A stretch of DNA of 64,000 nucleotides from Bacillota bacterium (GTDB lineage: Bacteria; Bacillota; Clostridia; Acetivibrionales; DTU013), in contig JAEZCA010000016.1 in the NCBI GenBank assembly GCA_023412665.1, positions 1-64,000 of the forward strand, written 5' to 3'. The notes beneath the pieces are model-generated. The model made no database searches, was not told the origin of the DNA, and worked only from the letters and a program-made list of their open reading frames with translations. The number at the start of each line of letters is the position of its first letter. Position 1 is the stretch's first letter. Shown here in pieces: positions 1 to 8,360 of the stretch. The translations under genes were made by a program, and so were the position numbers.

Positions 1-386
1 CCGGAGTCCTGCTCCGGCTGCTCTAAAGGGGGCGAATCCACAGCCTTCTTCTGCTGGCTCTGATTGAGAGCCAGGTTATACGCCTCGATAACCGCATTGT
101 TCAGCTGCTCCCTGAATTCCTTGGTAACCGGAAAGCAGATGTCCTTGTACTCGCCGTTACCTACCTTATAGCTCGGCATGGCGACGAACAAGCCCTTGGT
201 GCTGTCCATAATCTTCACGTTCCTGATTGCGAAGCAATCGTTGAGATTGACGGATGCATAGGCGCGGACGTTGCCCTCCGGACGGATGGAGCCGATTTTG
301 ACGTCCACCTTCATGGGAATGGGCTGCTCGACGGCGGTCTGCGCAGCTTCCTGCGCATTGTTGACCACTTTCTGTGTTTTAGGCAT
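1..386 (-). CDS. SpoVG-family protein, C-terminus cut by window edge
   Basis: The first 128 residues are visible and the frame is still open at base 1. Residues about 27-100 match the SpoVG fold, with the IRPEGNVRAYASVNLNDCF segment and the KDICFPVTKEFREQLNNAV segment typical of the family. SpoVG is a small nucleic-acid-binding regulator; element-borne copies carry variable tails, and here a Gln/Pro-rich tail begins near residue 110. The start at 386 follows a perfect AGGAGG 8 bases upstream. It is the last gene of the visible co-directional run and is preceded by an intrinsic terminator. Its role in the element is unknown; chromosomal SpoVG affects sporulation and septation, but this tailed copy is unlikely to be the housekeeping gene. 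Confidence 0.85.
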   Translation of the reverse strand, partial: MPKTQKVVNNAQEAAQTAVEQPIPMKVDVKIGSIRPEGNVRAYASVNLNDCFAIRNVKIMDSTKGLFVAMPSYKVGNGEYKDICFPVTKEFREQLNNAVIEAYNLALNQSQQKKAVDSPPLEQPEQDS

Positions 387-420
387 TTGTGTTTCCTCCT
401 CTTAATTATTTTTGTCATAT

Positions 421-442
421 AAAAAAAACAGCCTTCCGGCTG
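421..442 (-). terminator. Intrinsic terminator after the YodL gene
   Basis: On the minus strand CAGCC-GGAA-GGCTG is followed by eight T residues. It lies 13 bases past the YodL stop and before the SpoVG start, so SpoVG must be transcribed by read-through or from its own start within the short gap. Confidence 0.85.
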
Positions 443-454
443 CGGGTGATGAGG

Positions 455-1015
455 TTACATACTCATTGTCGGGCCTTGGTACAGCTCCTGCTCCGGCGGC
501 TGGAAGGATACCTCCTTAAAGCCGAAGCGGTCTACATAGTGAAAGGTGCTGCCTGTATCGTCATATAATTCGATAACATCCGACATGGAGAGGCTATGCC
601 CCTCATAGCCAGATGGGTGGGTGAGGTTAAATTTGGCGAATAGCTCGTCCAGATTATTGGTATTCACCTCGCCGTCATAGACTGTCCTATAATTGTCCGG
701 GTCCGGCTCACCGAAACGTTCCAGAAGCTCGTCATATCCGATGAATTTCATCATGGGGTCAACGTCGGGTCTGAGTTGCCAGACACGGCACTTCTTCAGA
801 AGCTGTGTATTGCCCTCCGGATCGAGCTTTCCCTCTGCCAGCCTTTCATAGGTGCCGGACGTCCACTCGATATCGAAGCCTCTGGTGTTTGAGAGATAGG
901 ACTTTAGCTCGTCATTCTCAAACATAGGGTCTACAACGGCCTTGCCCTTTTCGATATATCCTGCTGTGTTGCCGTAGTAGAGGATTCGGTTGTTTTTAAT
1001 TTGAGTACCACTCAT
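455..1015 (-). CDS. YodL-domain element protein
   Basis: A 186-residue protein. Residues about 110-170 carry the YodL signature: an NTNNLDELFAKFN segment, then HPSGYEGHSLSMSDV, then a Y-V-D-x-F-G-F motif. The family is common on clostridial mobile elements, usually beside SpoVG- or antirestriction-type proteins, and has no established biochemical function. The start at 1015 is chosen because an AGGAGG-like site lies just upstream; a longer in-frame reading to 1201 overlaps the surface-protein gene and has no such site. It starts 34 bases after the stop of the giant surface-protein gene and ends at an intrinsic terminator. Confidence 0.8.
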   Translation of the reverse strand: MSGTQIKNNRILYYGNTAGYIEKGKAVVDPMFENDELKSYLSNTRGFDIEWTSGTYERLAEGKLDPEGNTQLLKKCRVWQLRPDVDPMMKFIGYDELLERFGEPDPDNYRTVYDGEVNTNNLDELFAKFNLTHPSGYEGHSLSMSDVIELYDDTGSTFHYVDRFGFKEVSFQPPEQELYQGPTMSM

Positions 1016-1049
1016 GAAAACCTCCTTTCCCGGCATTGAGATTGCCGTG

Positions 1050-4000
1050 TTACTCAAAATAGAAGTTAACGGAGTAAGTGATATTGCTCTTGTTGTACAT
1101 GCAGTCGTGGTTGGTGTAATAGTAAAACTCCAGCTGACTGTAGATGCCTGGCGACAAGCTGCGGCTGAAGGTGATGCCGTTGGTAGTTGTTGCGTAGTCA
1201 AGCTGATCCCACTGTCCGGTCAGTACGTTATAGCCGCGAACACGTCCAAAGTCGTTGCCGCTGTGACCTGAAACAGGAGGAACAGTGAAGGTGTAATTTG
1301 TAATGGTTGCGCCCGCGATGCCCTGCTCCAGAATGACGGATTCCGGTCCGCTCAGCGTCATTCCGCCGCCTCTATTGGGGTCGGCAATAAAGAACACGAT
1401 TGCAGCCCAAGGCGATTCAGCGCCGGTGGAGTCCACAGCCTTCACACGCACCACATTCTTACCAAGAGGATAATCGGTGCTGGTCTGTGCCGGACGGCCT
1501 TCCCATACATAGGTGATGGCGTCACCGTCAGCATCAGAGCTTGAGGCTGTGATGGTAATCGGTACGCCGGGAGCGATGCTGTTGCCGTCAGGGGTGCGGG
1601 TAATCACCGGAGTTGTGGGAGCGGAGTTTGTTACTGTGAAGGTAATGGCCGTCCAATCGGAGTACAGCCCCCAGACGTCTCTTGCTCTGACATAAACGGT
1701 GCTTGTGCCAACAGGATAGTAGCTGTCTGCTGTATTTCCTGAATACTCAAGTGTTACAGCGTCGCCATCAGGATCGGTAGCCGAAGCTGAGATGCTCACC
1801 AACAGCTTGCCGTTTTGCGCCGTTCTGGTAACCGTTGCACTGCCAGTAGGTTTGTTCGGTGCAGTATTGGTGATGGTGATGCTCTGCGAATAGGTGAATA
1901 CTCTGCCTGTGCTGTCGGTAGTGATTGCGGTCAGAACATAACTGCCAGGTGCATTAATGGCAATGGTGCCGCCGGTGTTTGACAAAGATCCTGAATAGCT
2001 TGCAGGAGTGCCGCCCTTTGTCAGCGACCATGTGAGGGTTCTGCCCTCCAGTCCGGATACAGACGGTAGGGATACATTGATGTTGCCGCCGATGTGGACA
2101 GAGGACGGGATGGTAAATGGAAAGCTGGCAATCGGCTTGACCGTTGCGGTATTGGTCGTAAATGTGAATTTTCTGCCGTTTACGTCTGTTGCTTCCGCAA
2201 TCAACTTCACAGCAATGGTTTTATCCGTGCTGATGGTAAGACTGCCCCCTCCTGTGCCGACAGAGCCTGTGGCATATTGGGTATAGGACTTGGACTGACC
2301 GCCATCTACAGAAATAAGCCAATCGATGCTCGTTCCGTTAAGCTCTGAGCCGGAGGCGGTGACGGCAATAGGGTCGCCGCTGTAGCTGAGTGCCGTGAGT
2401 CCGAGGGTCATCGACGGGATAGGATATACAGTGAAGCTTTGGCTCTTGGTGAAGGTGCGGCCGGTGACGTCTGTCAGAGTGAGCGTCAGCTCATACTGAC
2501 CTTTTGTTGGGAAGGTGATTGTACCGCCCACTTTAGACAGGGTTCCATTGACATAGGTTGAATATGGCTTTACGTCGCCGCTGTCCTTACTAATCGTCCA
2601 GCTTGCGGTGAGGTTCTCCAAATCAGTGCCGCTGACACTAACCGTTCCTGCTTCCCAAACGTACCAGGGCTGCGTGCTGCTGAGAGAAACAGCCGGAATG
2701 GGATAGACAGTAAAGCTGCGGCTTTCGGTGAAGGTACGGCCGTTTACATCTGTCATCGTAAGGGTCAACTGGTACTGTCCTTTTGACGGGAAGGTAATCG
2801 TGCCGCCATCCTTGACCAAGTCGCCGGAAGCGTAAGCATAATATGGCTTCGCTTCACCAGCTCCCTGCCTGACTGTCCAGCTTGCAGTAAGGTTCTCCAA
2901 ATCCGTACCGCTGACTCTGACTGTTCCGGCTTCTCCGGCGTGCCAGGTCTGCGGGATGCTTAAATTCATCGAGGGAATCGGATAGACGGTAAAGCTCTGG
3001 CTTCGGATAAAGATTCGACCTGTGAGGTCTGTCATGGTTAGGGTCAGCTTATACTGCCCCTTTGTAGGGAATGTAATTGTACCGCCCGCTTTTATGAGCG
3101 TGCCGGATGCATAATTCGAATACGGCTCAGCGCCGCCGTCATCCTTTATAACAGTCCAGTCTGCGGTGAGGTTTTCCAGATCCGTGCCGATGACGCTGAC
3201 CGTTCCGGCTTCCCCGGCGTACCAAATCTGCGGCGCGCTGAGTGAAATGGTCGGGATCGGATAAACCGAGGTAGAGGCACTGTAGGAGAACACTCTGTTC
3301 AGCGCGTCCGTCATGGATGCGGTGAGAGTGTAATCCCCGACCTGCGTAAAGCATATTTTGCCGCCGTAAGCGTTCAGGCTTCCCTCCATTATGCCGGAAG
3401 GCTCAACCTGCTCGCCGTCCTTGATGATTGTCCACTCCACGGGTAGTACGTTGTTGTTGCCGCGTGTTCTCAAGTCGATGGTGCGGTCGGTGTGAGTCGC
3501 TTCAGGAAGCTCGAAGGAAATATTAAGCACAGGCAGGACTTCAATTTTGCCGCCGTTCTCAAACAGGAATACCCGCCCCGTTTCATCGGTTATGCGGGTG
3601 ATAAGCTCATAGGTTCCGGCATGCTTGAAGCGGATAGCGCCGCCGGTGTTATCCAGTGTTCCGCTGACATAAGTCCCAAAATCCTGGAATCCGAAGCCGT
3701 TCTCCAACAGCCATTCGACCTTCAGGCTGCCAAGCTCAGAGCTTTCCGGAACCACGTTGACGACGGTGTCAGTATGGGCAGTTTCCGGCAGAGTATATGA
3801 AATGTTGGGAACGGGGTACACCTTGACCTGCGCTGTGTAGCTGTAGCTTCTGCCAGCAGGATCGGTGAAGGAGGCATTGAGAACATACTTGCCTTTATTT
3901 ATAAAGCGGATGGAGCCGCCCGCATTTGTTAGCTCGCCCTGAACCACATCGGCAAGGTCAACAGCTTCTCCGTCCCTGGTCAGCGACCACTGGATTGCAG

Positions 4001-5654
4001 CGTCGCCGAGGTTTTCAAATCGGGTTTCCACATGGATTGCTTCGTTGGTATGGGTAATCTCCGGCGCATAAAATCCGATGGAGCCTACCGGATAGATGGT
4101 GATGGTCTGGGAGGCTTCAAAGGCTCTGCCGATTTCATCAGTGAGCGTTCCGGTGAGCATATACACGCCCTTGTCCTTAAAGCGGAGCGTACCTCCCTCG
4201 TTGGCCAGTGTACCCTCGACCGCATCCGCAAGGGCGATGGCCTCACCATTTTGGGTAAGGCTCCAGTCGACATTCAGACCGTCAGCCTCCTTCAGAGTTG
4301 TTACCACATTAAGAGTTGTATCAGTGTGGGACGCAGCTGAAAGCGAAAAAGCGATTTCCGCTACAGAATAGACCTTTGAGTTTTCACTGTGAGTGAACGC
4401 CCTCCCGGTTTCATCGGTGATGGACGCTGTGAGCGTATATTCACCCTTGTTCCTGAACACAAAGGTGCCGCCTTCGTTTCCGAGCGTTCCGTCCAGAATA
4501 TCAGTCGGCTGGACTGCTTCGCTGTCCTTCGTCGTCGACCACACGATATCGTGACCGTAGAGCTTTTCCAAGGGGAAGGCGAGCGTTACCGATTTGTCGG
4601 TATGGGTGGTATCCGGCAGGTCAAAGCTCAGGTCGATGACTGGATATACTGTAATCTGTTTGGACAGTACCGTTTCTTTTTCTCTGACGTTTTTAGCTGT
4701 GGCGGTCAGGGTATACTGTCCGTCCTCCTTGAACTGAATAGCGCCGCCCTCCAAGCCAAGGGAACCGTTAACAGCATCCTCCAGCTCCACAGGCTGTTGG
4801 GAGCCGTCCACGGCGGTTTTGGTCAACGACCAGGTATAGCTTTTCATGTATTTCCACACGGGCATGACCTTTATCTCGCTGTCAGTATGAGCCGTTTCGG
4901 GAAGCTCAAAGCGTACCTGCGCGTCCGGATAATAATATCCGCCGCCTCCCGAACCTCCTGAACCGCCGCCCGGATTACCCGGTGTTGGTGTGGGAGTCGG
5001 AGTCGGAGTCGGCTGATTTTCATCCGGATTTGTCGGAGTTGGTGTGGGCTGCTCGGTGGTACCCGGCGTCGGGCTCGGAGTAGTTGTGTCCGGCTCTGTC
5101 GGCTTCGGAGTGACCTTGTCAATCATATCCTCGGCGTCGCCCTTGGTAACAGGATCATTGGGACGGATTTTGTTGCCATCCGTATCCCCGATGATTCCAT
5201 CCTCACGGCCGATGATGACATATCCCTTGTCATCATCCTTGATGTCCGACTGGTCATCATAACCGCTGTGCCCCTGTGTATTTTTAGCTTCCTCATCCTT
5301 ATCCTCCGCTCTCACAAGCATCTTGACAATTTCTGCGCGGGTAATGGGATCGTCAGGATGGAAGCCGTCAGGGTAATCGGCTGGATCAATGATTCCTGCG
5401 CCAATCAGCGCCTCAATGTACTTTTCCGACCAATGGCCGTCGATGTCTGAGAAGCTGGGCGGCTCTTTTTCCGTATTTGTGGTATCCAGTTGCATGTCCT
5501 TTGCCATAATGGCTGCGTACTCGCCGCGTGTGATGATGTCATCCTGCCCGATAAAGCTCTCCGGATGCATGCGATATGCCGTATAAATGCAGCCGCATAT
5601 CAGAAGAAGCAGAGCAAGGGCAATAATGACAATGCGCTTTCCTTTCTTTTTCAT
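1050..5654 (-). CDS. Giant SLH surface protein with tandem Ig-like repeats
   Basis: A 1,534-residue exported protein. A basic start and hydrophobic segment (residues 6-25) form a signal or anchor. Residues about 35-170 contain SLH-like units; the best has the FSDIDGHW core and ends DPITRAEIVKMLVR, flanked by two degenerate units. A Thr/Pro linker (about 175-225) and a Gly-rich stretch follow. Residues about 241-1263 are 11 tandem modules of about 93 residues, each with a conserved GG-x-I-x-F core and a TD-x-x-GR-x-F segment. Two PKD/Ig-like modules with DxDGDAxT motifs precede a unique C-terminus. SLH units usually bind secondary cell-wall polymers, so this should be a stalk displayed on the surface. 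The ATG at 5654 is preferred; a TTG at 5666 is too close to the ribosome site. Adhesion is inference; no catalytic domain is seen. Confidence 0.8.
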   Translation of the reverse strand: MKKKGKRIVIIALALLLLICGCIYTAYRMHPESFIGQDDIITRGEYAAIMAKDMQLDTTNTEKEPPSFSDIDGHWSEKYIEALIGAGIIDPADYPDGFHPDDPITRAEIVKMLVRAEDKDEEAKNTQGHSGYDDQSDIKDDDKGYVIIGREDGIIGDTDGNKIRPNDPVTKGDAEDMIDKVTPKPTEPDTTTPSPTPGTTEQPTPTPTNPDENQPTPTPTPTPTPGNPGGGSGGSGGGGYYYPDAQVRFELPETAHTDSEIKVMPVWKYMKSYTWSLTKTAVDGSQQPVELEDAVNGSLGLEGGAIQFKEDGQYTLTATAKNVREKETVLSKQITVYPVIDLSFDLPDTTHTDKSVTLAFPLEKLYGHDIVWSTTKDSEAVQPTDILDGTLGNEGGTFVFRNKGEYTLTASITDETGRAFTHSENSKVYSVAEIAFSLSAASHTDTTLNVVTTLKEADGLNVDWSLTQNGEAIALADAVEGTLANEGGTLRFKDKGVYMLTGTLTDEIGRAFEASQTITIYPVGSIGFYAPEITHTNEAIHVETRFENLGDAAIQWSLTRDGEAVDLADVVQGELTNAGGSIRFINKGKYVLNASFTDPAGRSYSYTAQVKVYPVPNISYTLPETAHTDTVVNVVPESSELGSLKVEWLLENGFGFQDFGTYVSGTLDNTGGAIRFKHAGTYELITRITDETGRVFLFENGGKIEVLPVLNISFELPEATHTDRTIDLRTRGNNNVLPVEWTIIKDGEQVEPSGIMEGSLNAYGGKICFTQVGDYTLTASMTDALNRVFSYSASTSVYPIPTISLSAPQIWYAGEAGTVSVIGTDLENLTADWTVIKDDGGAEPYSNYASGTLIKAGGTITFPTKGQYKLTLTMTDLTGRIFIRSQSFTVYPIPSMNLSIPQTWHAGEAGTVRVSGTDLENLTASWTVRQGAGEAKPYYAYASGDLVKDGGTITFPSKGQYQLTLTMTDVNGRTFTESRSFTVYPIPAVSLSSTQPWYVWEAGTVSVSGTDLENLTASWTISKDSGDVKPYSTYVNGTLSKVGGTITFPTKGQYELTLTLTDVTGRTFTKSQSFTVYPIPSMTLGLTALSYSGDPIAVTASGSELNGTSIDWLISVDGGQSKSYTQYATGSVGTGGGSLTISTDKTIAVKLIAEATDVNGRKFTFTTNTATVKPIASFPFTIPSSVHIGGNINVSLPSVSGLEGRTLTWSLTKGGTPASYSGSLSNTGGTIAINAPGSYVLTAITTDSTGRVFTYSQSITITNTAPNKPTGSATVTRTAQNGKLLVSISASATDPDGDAVTLEYSGNTADSYYPVGTSTVYVRARDVWGLYSDWTAITFTVTNSAPTTPVITRTPDGNSIAPGVPITITASSSDADGDAITYVWEGRPAQTSTDYPLGKNVVRVKAVDSTGAESPWAAIVFFIADPNRGGGMTLSGPESVILEQGIAGATITNYTFTVPPVSGHSGNDFGRVRGYNVLTGQWDQLDYATTTNGITFSRSLSPGIYSQLEFYYYTNHDCMYNKSNITYSVNFYFE
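1863..4932 (-). repeat. Eleven tandem ~280-bp coding repeats
   Basis: Module starts fall near 4920, 4635, 4370, 4090, 3810, 3530, 3255, 2975, 2700, 2415 and 2130. Modules 1-6 share an HT(D/N) motif after the first strand; modules 7-9 instead share a W-x-x-x-EAGTV motif and are the most alike at DNA level; modules 10 and 11 are divergent. The pattern indicates at least two rounds of internal duplication. Confidence 0.85.
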
Positions 5655-5690
5655 GGGTTTTCTCAATCCTTTCTTTTAAATTTGACAATG

Positions 5691-5722
5691 AAAAAGCCGG
5701 AACCATTTTTTCTGATTCCGGC
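5691..5722 (-). terminator. Intrinsic terminator before the SLH gene
   Basis: On the minus strand GCCGGAA pairs with TTCCGGC across a 13-base loop and is followed by five T residues. It lies between the 192-residue gene (stop at 5741) and the SLH protein start (5654). Confidence 0.75.
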
Positions 5723-5740
5723 CTCAAGTCCTTATTTGTT

Positions 5741-6319
5741 TCATAGCTTCATCTCCATGCCGCCTTGCTCCGGCTGTTCCTTCTGCAAGGCTTCCGGCAA
5801 TGGGTGGACAACCTTTCCGTCAAGCATTTCAAATACGCAGAAGTCATCCCTGTCACAGATCACAACCCTGTGCTGGTAGTCCTTCTGCATTTCGATGTAG
5901 TCCTGCACCTCCTTGATGCTGCACAGCCACACGCCGGAGGTATATCTGCCGTCCGGCAAAAAACAATAGCCGCTGTACTGCGGCTCATGACTTTTCAGAT
6001 CCAAGGCACCAGCAGGACGGATTTGTGATAGCTGTAGGCGGGCATGGTCGGTAAGTATTTCTGGCTTTGCGACGCCAAGTATGTCGCTTCGGTTCCACCG
6101 AACCTTCTCACCGTCAGCAAGGGAAACGGCAAAGACTGACCGGCCGCTTGGATTGGGATTGCTGCCGAAGCCTCCAGTACAGAAATATAGCTGATGCTTG
6201 GCTTCACGGAATTCCTCCGATAACACGGAAGGTTTTAGGACTATAACCTTGCCGCTTATAGACATTTCATATCCGGTTTGCAGACAGTCCTCCTGCGTAA
6301 ATAATTCCTTTTCGCTCAT
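5741..6319 (-). CDS. Element-associated conserved hypothetical protein
   Basis: 192 residues, no signal peptide or membrane segment. A central GGFGSNPNPSGRSVF stretch followed by W-N-R-x-D-I-L-G-V is of a type I associate with small accessory proteins of clostridial conjugative elements. I cannot name a function. The start at 6319 has AGGAG 9 bases upstream. It follows the AbrB gene by only 6 bases and is therefore co-transcribed with it; an intrinsic terminator follows 18 bases downstream of its stop. Confidence 0.7.
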   Translation of the reverse strand: MSEKELFTQEDCLQTGYEMSISGKVIVLKPSVLSEEFREAKHQLYFCTGGFGSNPNPSGRSVFAVSLADGEKVRWNRSDILGVAKPEILTDHARLQLSQIRPAGALDLKSHEPQYSGYCFLPDGRYTSGVWLCSIKEVQDYIEMQKDYQHRVVICDRDDFCVFEMLDGKVVHPLPEALQKEQPEQGGMEMKL

Positions 6320-6325
6320 AGTGGA

Positions 6326-6607
6326 TTACTCCTTTCGCTTTTCAATGATGTCCAGCAGTTTTGCGGCTAATGATATAAGCGTATTCTCAGGCATATCACG
6401 AACAGCGGCGTGGACGAACGCCTCCACCGCCTCCGGTGACTGGTCACCGATTTCGATGAGATCAACCTTTTTAGCTGTGATGACGCCCTTCTGGATACCA
6501 AGGCGAACGATATCGCCATGCTCCATTTCAGCGGCGGCGCGTAATGACTTTGGAATCAGGACGCGCCCCTTGTCATCTACTATTTTATAAATGGGCTTTG
6601 CTTTCAT
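6326..6607 (-). CDS. AbrB/SpoVT-family DNA-binding protein
   Basis: 93 residues. Residues about 6-50 show the swapped-hairpin AbrB pattern: Y-K-I-V-D-D-K-G-R-V-L-I-P-K-S-L-R, then a hydrophobic, Gly-rich second half. Such proteins bind DNA as dimers and act as transition-state regulators or antitoxins. The C-terminal 40 residues are helical and may mediate oligomerisation. Its ATG overlaps the stop of the upstream gene by 4 bases (ATGA), and its AAGGAGGG site lies inside that gene, implying translational coupling. No toxin-like partner is adjacent, so a regulator of element genes is the likelier role. Confidence 0.85.
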   Translation of the reverse strand: MKAKPIYKIVDDKGRVLIPKSLRAAAEMEHGDIVRLGIQKGVITAKKVDLIEIGDQSPEAVEAFVHAAVRDMPENTLISLAAKLLDIIEKRKE

Positions 6608-7038
6608 GCGAAGTAACCCTCCTTTCTCATAACCTCCCGAACCGTATCGGGGTTGATGCCGAGTGTAGCGAACAGCTCGTGAAGCTCATCCGGAAGATTA
6701 TCCAGAATATCCGCTTCCAATATAACGATGGCGCCCGGCGCGCAGACAATTTCCAGAGCGCTTGCTTCCGAAATCTCAGCCGCCTCCAGAAGCAAGTCGG
6801 GAAGGGTCAGGGAAATCTCCACGCCATCTTCTTTGCAATCACACAACGGCACATCTGCTTCAGACGCATTGGGGGTAAGGACAAGCTGCGGACAGGTATT
6901 TTCAGCAGCCTCATCATCTACAGCGAGAGTGACATTCACCTCATCGCCCGGCTTCAGCCCTGCGGCGTCGAGCGCCCCTGTTTGCAGGGTGATACGACCG
7001 TGGTTATCCACGAACGTAACCATTTTAAATAGCTTCAT
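6604..7038 (-). CDS. Second AbrB-like protein, translationally coupled
   Basis: 144 residues. The N-terminal 45 residues resemble an AbrB-type hairpin domain (V-D-N-H-G-R-I-T-L, then G-L-K-P-G-D-E-V-N-V). The rest is acidic, with a second short module (residues about 70-110) and a helical end. The start at 7038 has AGGAGG upstream. It overlaps the next gene by 4 bases. Two adjacent AbrB-fold genes of unequal length suggest a heteromeric regulator, but this is inference. The N-terminus could alternatively be read as a MazE-like antitoxin fold without a toxin. Confidence 0.65.
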   Translation of the reverse strand: MKLFKMVTFVDNHGRITLQTGALDAAGLKPGDEVNVTLAVDDEAAENTCPQLVLTPNASEADVPLCDCKEDGVEISLTLPDLLLEAAEISEASALEIVCAPGAIVILEADILDNLPDELHELFATLGINPDTVREVMRKEGYFA

Positions 7039-7074
7039 AATATAAATCCTCCTGAAAAATATGATCTGATTTTG

Positions 7075-8007
7075 TTATGGCATACCGAAAAAACCGCCGA
7101 CGTCGAATAAGCCCATTTGCAAAGGCATATCCCGCATGCGCTCGCCGGTATCATAGTTGGAGATTAGCACCTCGGCATATTCACAGCCGTTGTCATAACG
7201 TTGCGCGAGGTTGTTGATTCGGCTGACCGCTTCGATATTGAAATCTTTATACAACTCCCGAATGAATTCGCAGTCGTTGTAGCTGACCATCCATTTGCCC
7301 AGACAGGATGTCAAGGCATCTCTCAGACGGTAGTGATCCTCTTTTCTGAACACAACCTCGTAGTGTCCCTCCGTTTGATAATATGGGGGGTCGCAGTAAA
7401 TGAAAGCGTGTTCTCGGTCGTACTGCTTAATCAGAGCTTCAAAGTCCTTGTTCTCAATGACTGTGTCCTTGAGCCTCCGGCTTGCCTGCCAAATGAGGTC
7501 AAAGGTTTTACGGATATCGAAGGGCTGACATCCATAACTGGTGCAGCCGCTTCCGTAGCTTAATCGGATGAGTTTGTAAAAGGCTGCGGCGCGTTTCACA
7601 TCGTTCATCTGCGCTTTTTCTAAAAGGATGGGCTTGATTTCTTCAAATTGAAGCTCAGTGAGATGCTTCTGCGCTATCTCCAATTCCTCATGCAGATACT
7701 CGTTTGTGAATTCCTCCTTCTCCAGGAATTTTCTCAGGACATTGAATTCGTCCCGTCCATTAAGAGGAAGAAAGCCAAGCTCTTTTAGCAAAGCCAGGGG
7801 TCTGTCACGGATACAGGTGAACATATTGGCAAGGTCGGAGTTAAAATCGTTATATACCTCCATGACGGTGCTTGGCCTTCGACCGAATAACACCCAACCG
7901 CCTCCGCCAAATACCTCGATGTACCTGCCGAATTCCTTCGGCAGCCTCTGATAAATCAGATCCCGCAGAGACTTTTTACCGCCCACCCAGCTGATGGGAC
8001 TGTTCAT
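7075..8007 (-). CDS. D12-class DNA adenine-N6 methyltransferase (orphan)
   Basis: 310 residues. The AdoMet-binding motif appears as F-G-G-G-G-W-V-L-F (residues about 33-41) and the catalytic motif as DPPY (residue about 205), in the order typical of Dam/DpnM-like enzymes that methylate adenine. The W-V-G-G-K-K-S start is the usual first motif. The ATG at 8007 is chosen over an upstream in-frame start because AGGAGGTGAT precedes it. No restriction endonuclease is adjacent, so it probably protects the element DNA from host restriction or marks it. The 67-residue gene ends 4 bases upstream and is co-translated. The recognition sequence cannot be read from the protein. Confidence 0.9.
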   Translation of the reverse strand: MNSPISWVGGKKSLRDLIYQRLPKEFGRYIEVFGGGGWVLFGRRPSTVMEVYNDFNSDLANMFTCIRDRPLALLKELGFLPLNGRDEFNVLRKFLEKEEFTNEYLHEELEIAQKHLTELQFEEIKPILLEKAQMNDVKRAAAFYKLIRLSYGSGCTSYGCQPFDIRKTFDLIWQASRRLKDTVIENKDFEALIKQYDREHAFIYCDPPYYQTEGHYEVVFRKEDHYRLRDALTSCLGKWMVSYNDCEFIRELYKDFNIEAVSRINNLAQRYDNGCEYAEVLISNYDTGERMRDMPLQMGLFDVGGFFGMP

Positions 8008-8011
8008 TGCA

Positions 8012-8215
8012 TCACCTCCTTCGGCTGCGGGAGCTAATCCTTTCAACCTCGGTTCTCAGACAGGAGCCTTCAGGACTCCAGTAGATGAAGCCGACGCCGG
8101 GATATGGGCAGCCATCACACCGGGTGGTATCTTTGGGTGGGGGGACGGTAAACTTTTTAGGCAGACCGGTTTCTCCCGCATTTACTTTTGCTTCTGTGCT
8201 TAAATCATTGTTCAT
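8012..8215 (-). CDS. Small cysteine-containing element protein
   Basis: 67 residues, with a central TRCDGCPYPGVGF segment and a further Cys, and a basic Ser/Arg-rich end. C-x-x-C-P plus a third Cys suggests a metal or Fe-S site, though only three cysteines are present. The ATG at 8215 has AAGGAG 7 bases upstream. It sits 4 bases before the methylase start; from memory, similar small proteins occur next to such methylases in clostridial elements. Function unknown. The DNA upstream holds two terminators, so its transcription needs read-through or a local promoter. Confidence 0.6.
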   Translation of the reverse strand: MNNDLSTEAKVNAGETGLPKKFTVPPPKDTTRCDGCPYPGVGFIYWSPEGSCLRTEVERISSRSRRR

Positions 8216-8240
8216 GGTTCAGCTCCTTTCTCGGAAAAAC

Positions 8241-8275
8241 AAAAAAGGCGCTGCCTTTTTTGTAAAGACAGCGCC
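8241..8275 (-). terminator. Intrinsic terminator, second of a tandem pair
   Basis: Minus strand GGCGCTG pairs with CAGCGCC, extended by CTTT/AAG-type pairs near the loop, and is followed by six T residues. It is the stronger of two terminators between the 108- and 67-residue genes. Confidence 0.85.
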
Positions 8276-8324
8276 CTCTCGTTCATTTATTTAGTTGTTT
8301 GGCTCACAATTCGGAAATAAAAAT

Positions 8325-8360
8325 AGCGCCCTTCAGCTTCAAGAGAAACTAAAGAGCGCT
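8325..8360 (-). terminator. Intrinsic terminator, first of a tandem pair
   Basis: Minus strand AGCGCTCTTTAGTTT pairs with AAGCTGAAGGGCGCT using several G-U pairs, followed by ATTTTT. It overlaps the stop codon of the 108-residue gene. Confidence 0.75.

Noticed and set aside
1014..1271. Plus-strand open frames across the SLH gene
   Set aside because: They mirror the repeat coding sequence on the other strand, have no ribosome site and no family resemblance.
5490..5879. Plus-strand frame of about 129 codons over the SLH gene start
   Set aside because: Spans a terminator and two minus-strand genes with good ribosome sites; no homology signal.
6544..7045. Plus-strand frames opposite the AbrB pair
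   Set aside because: Antisense to two coupled genes with consistent starts; no ribosome site.
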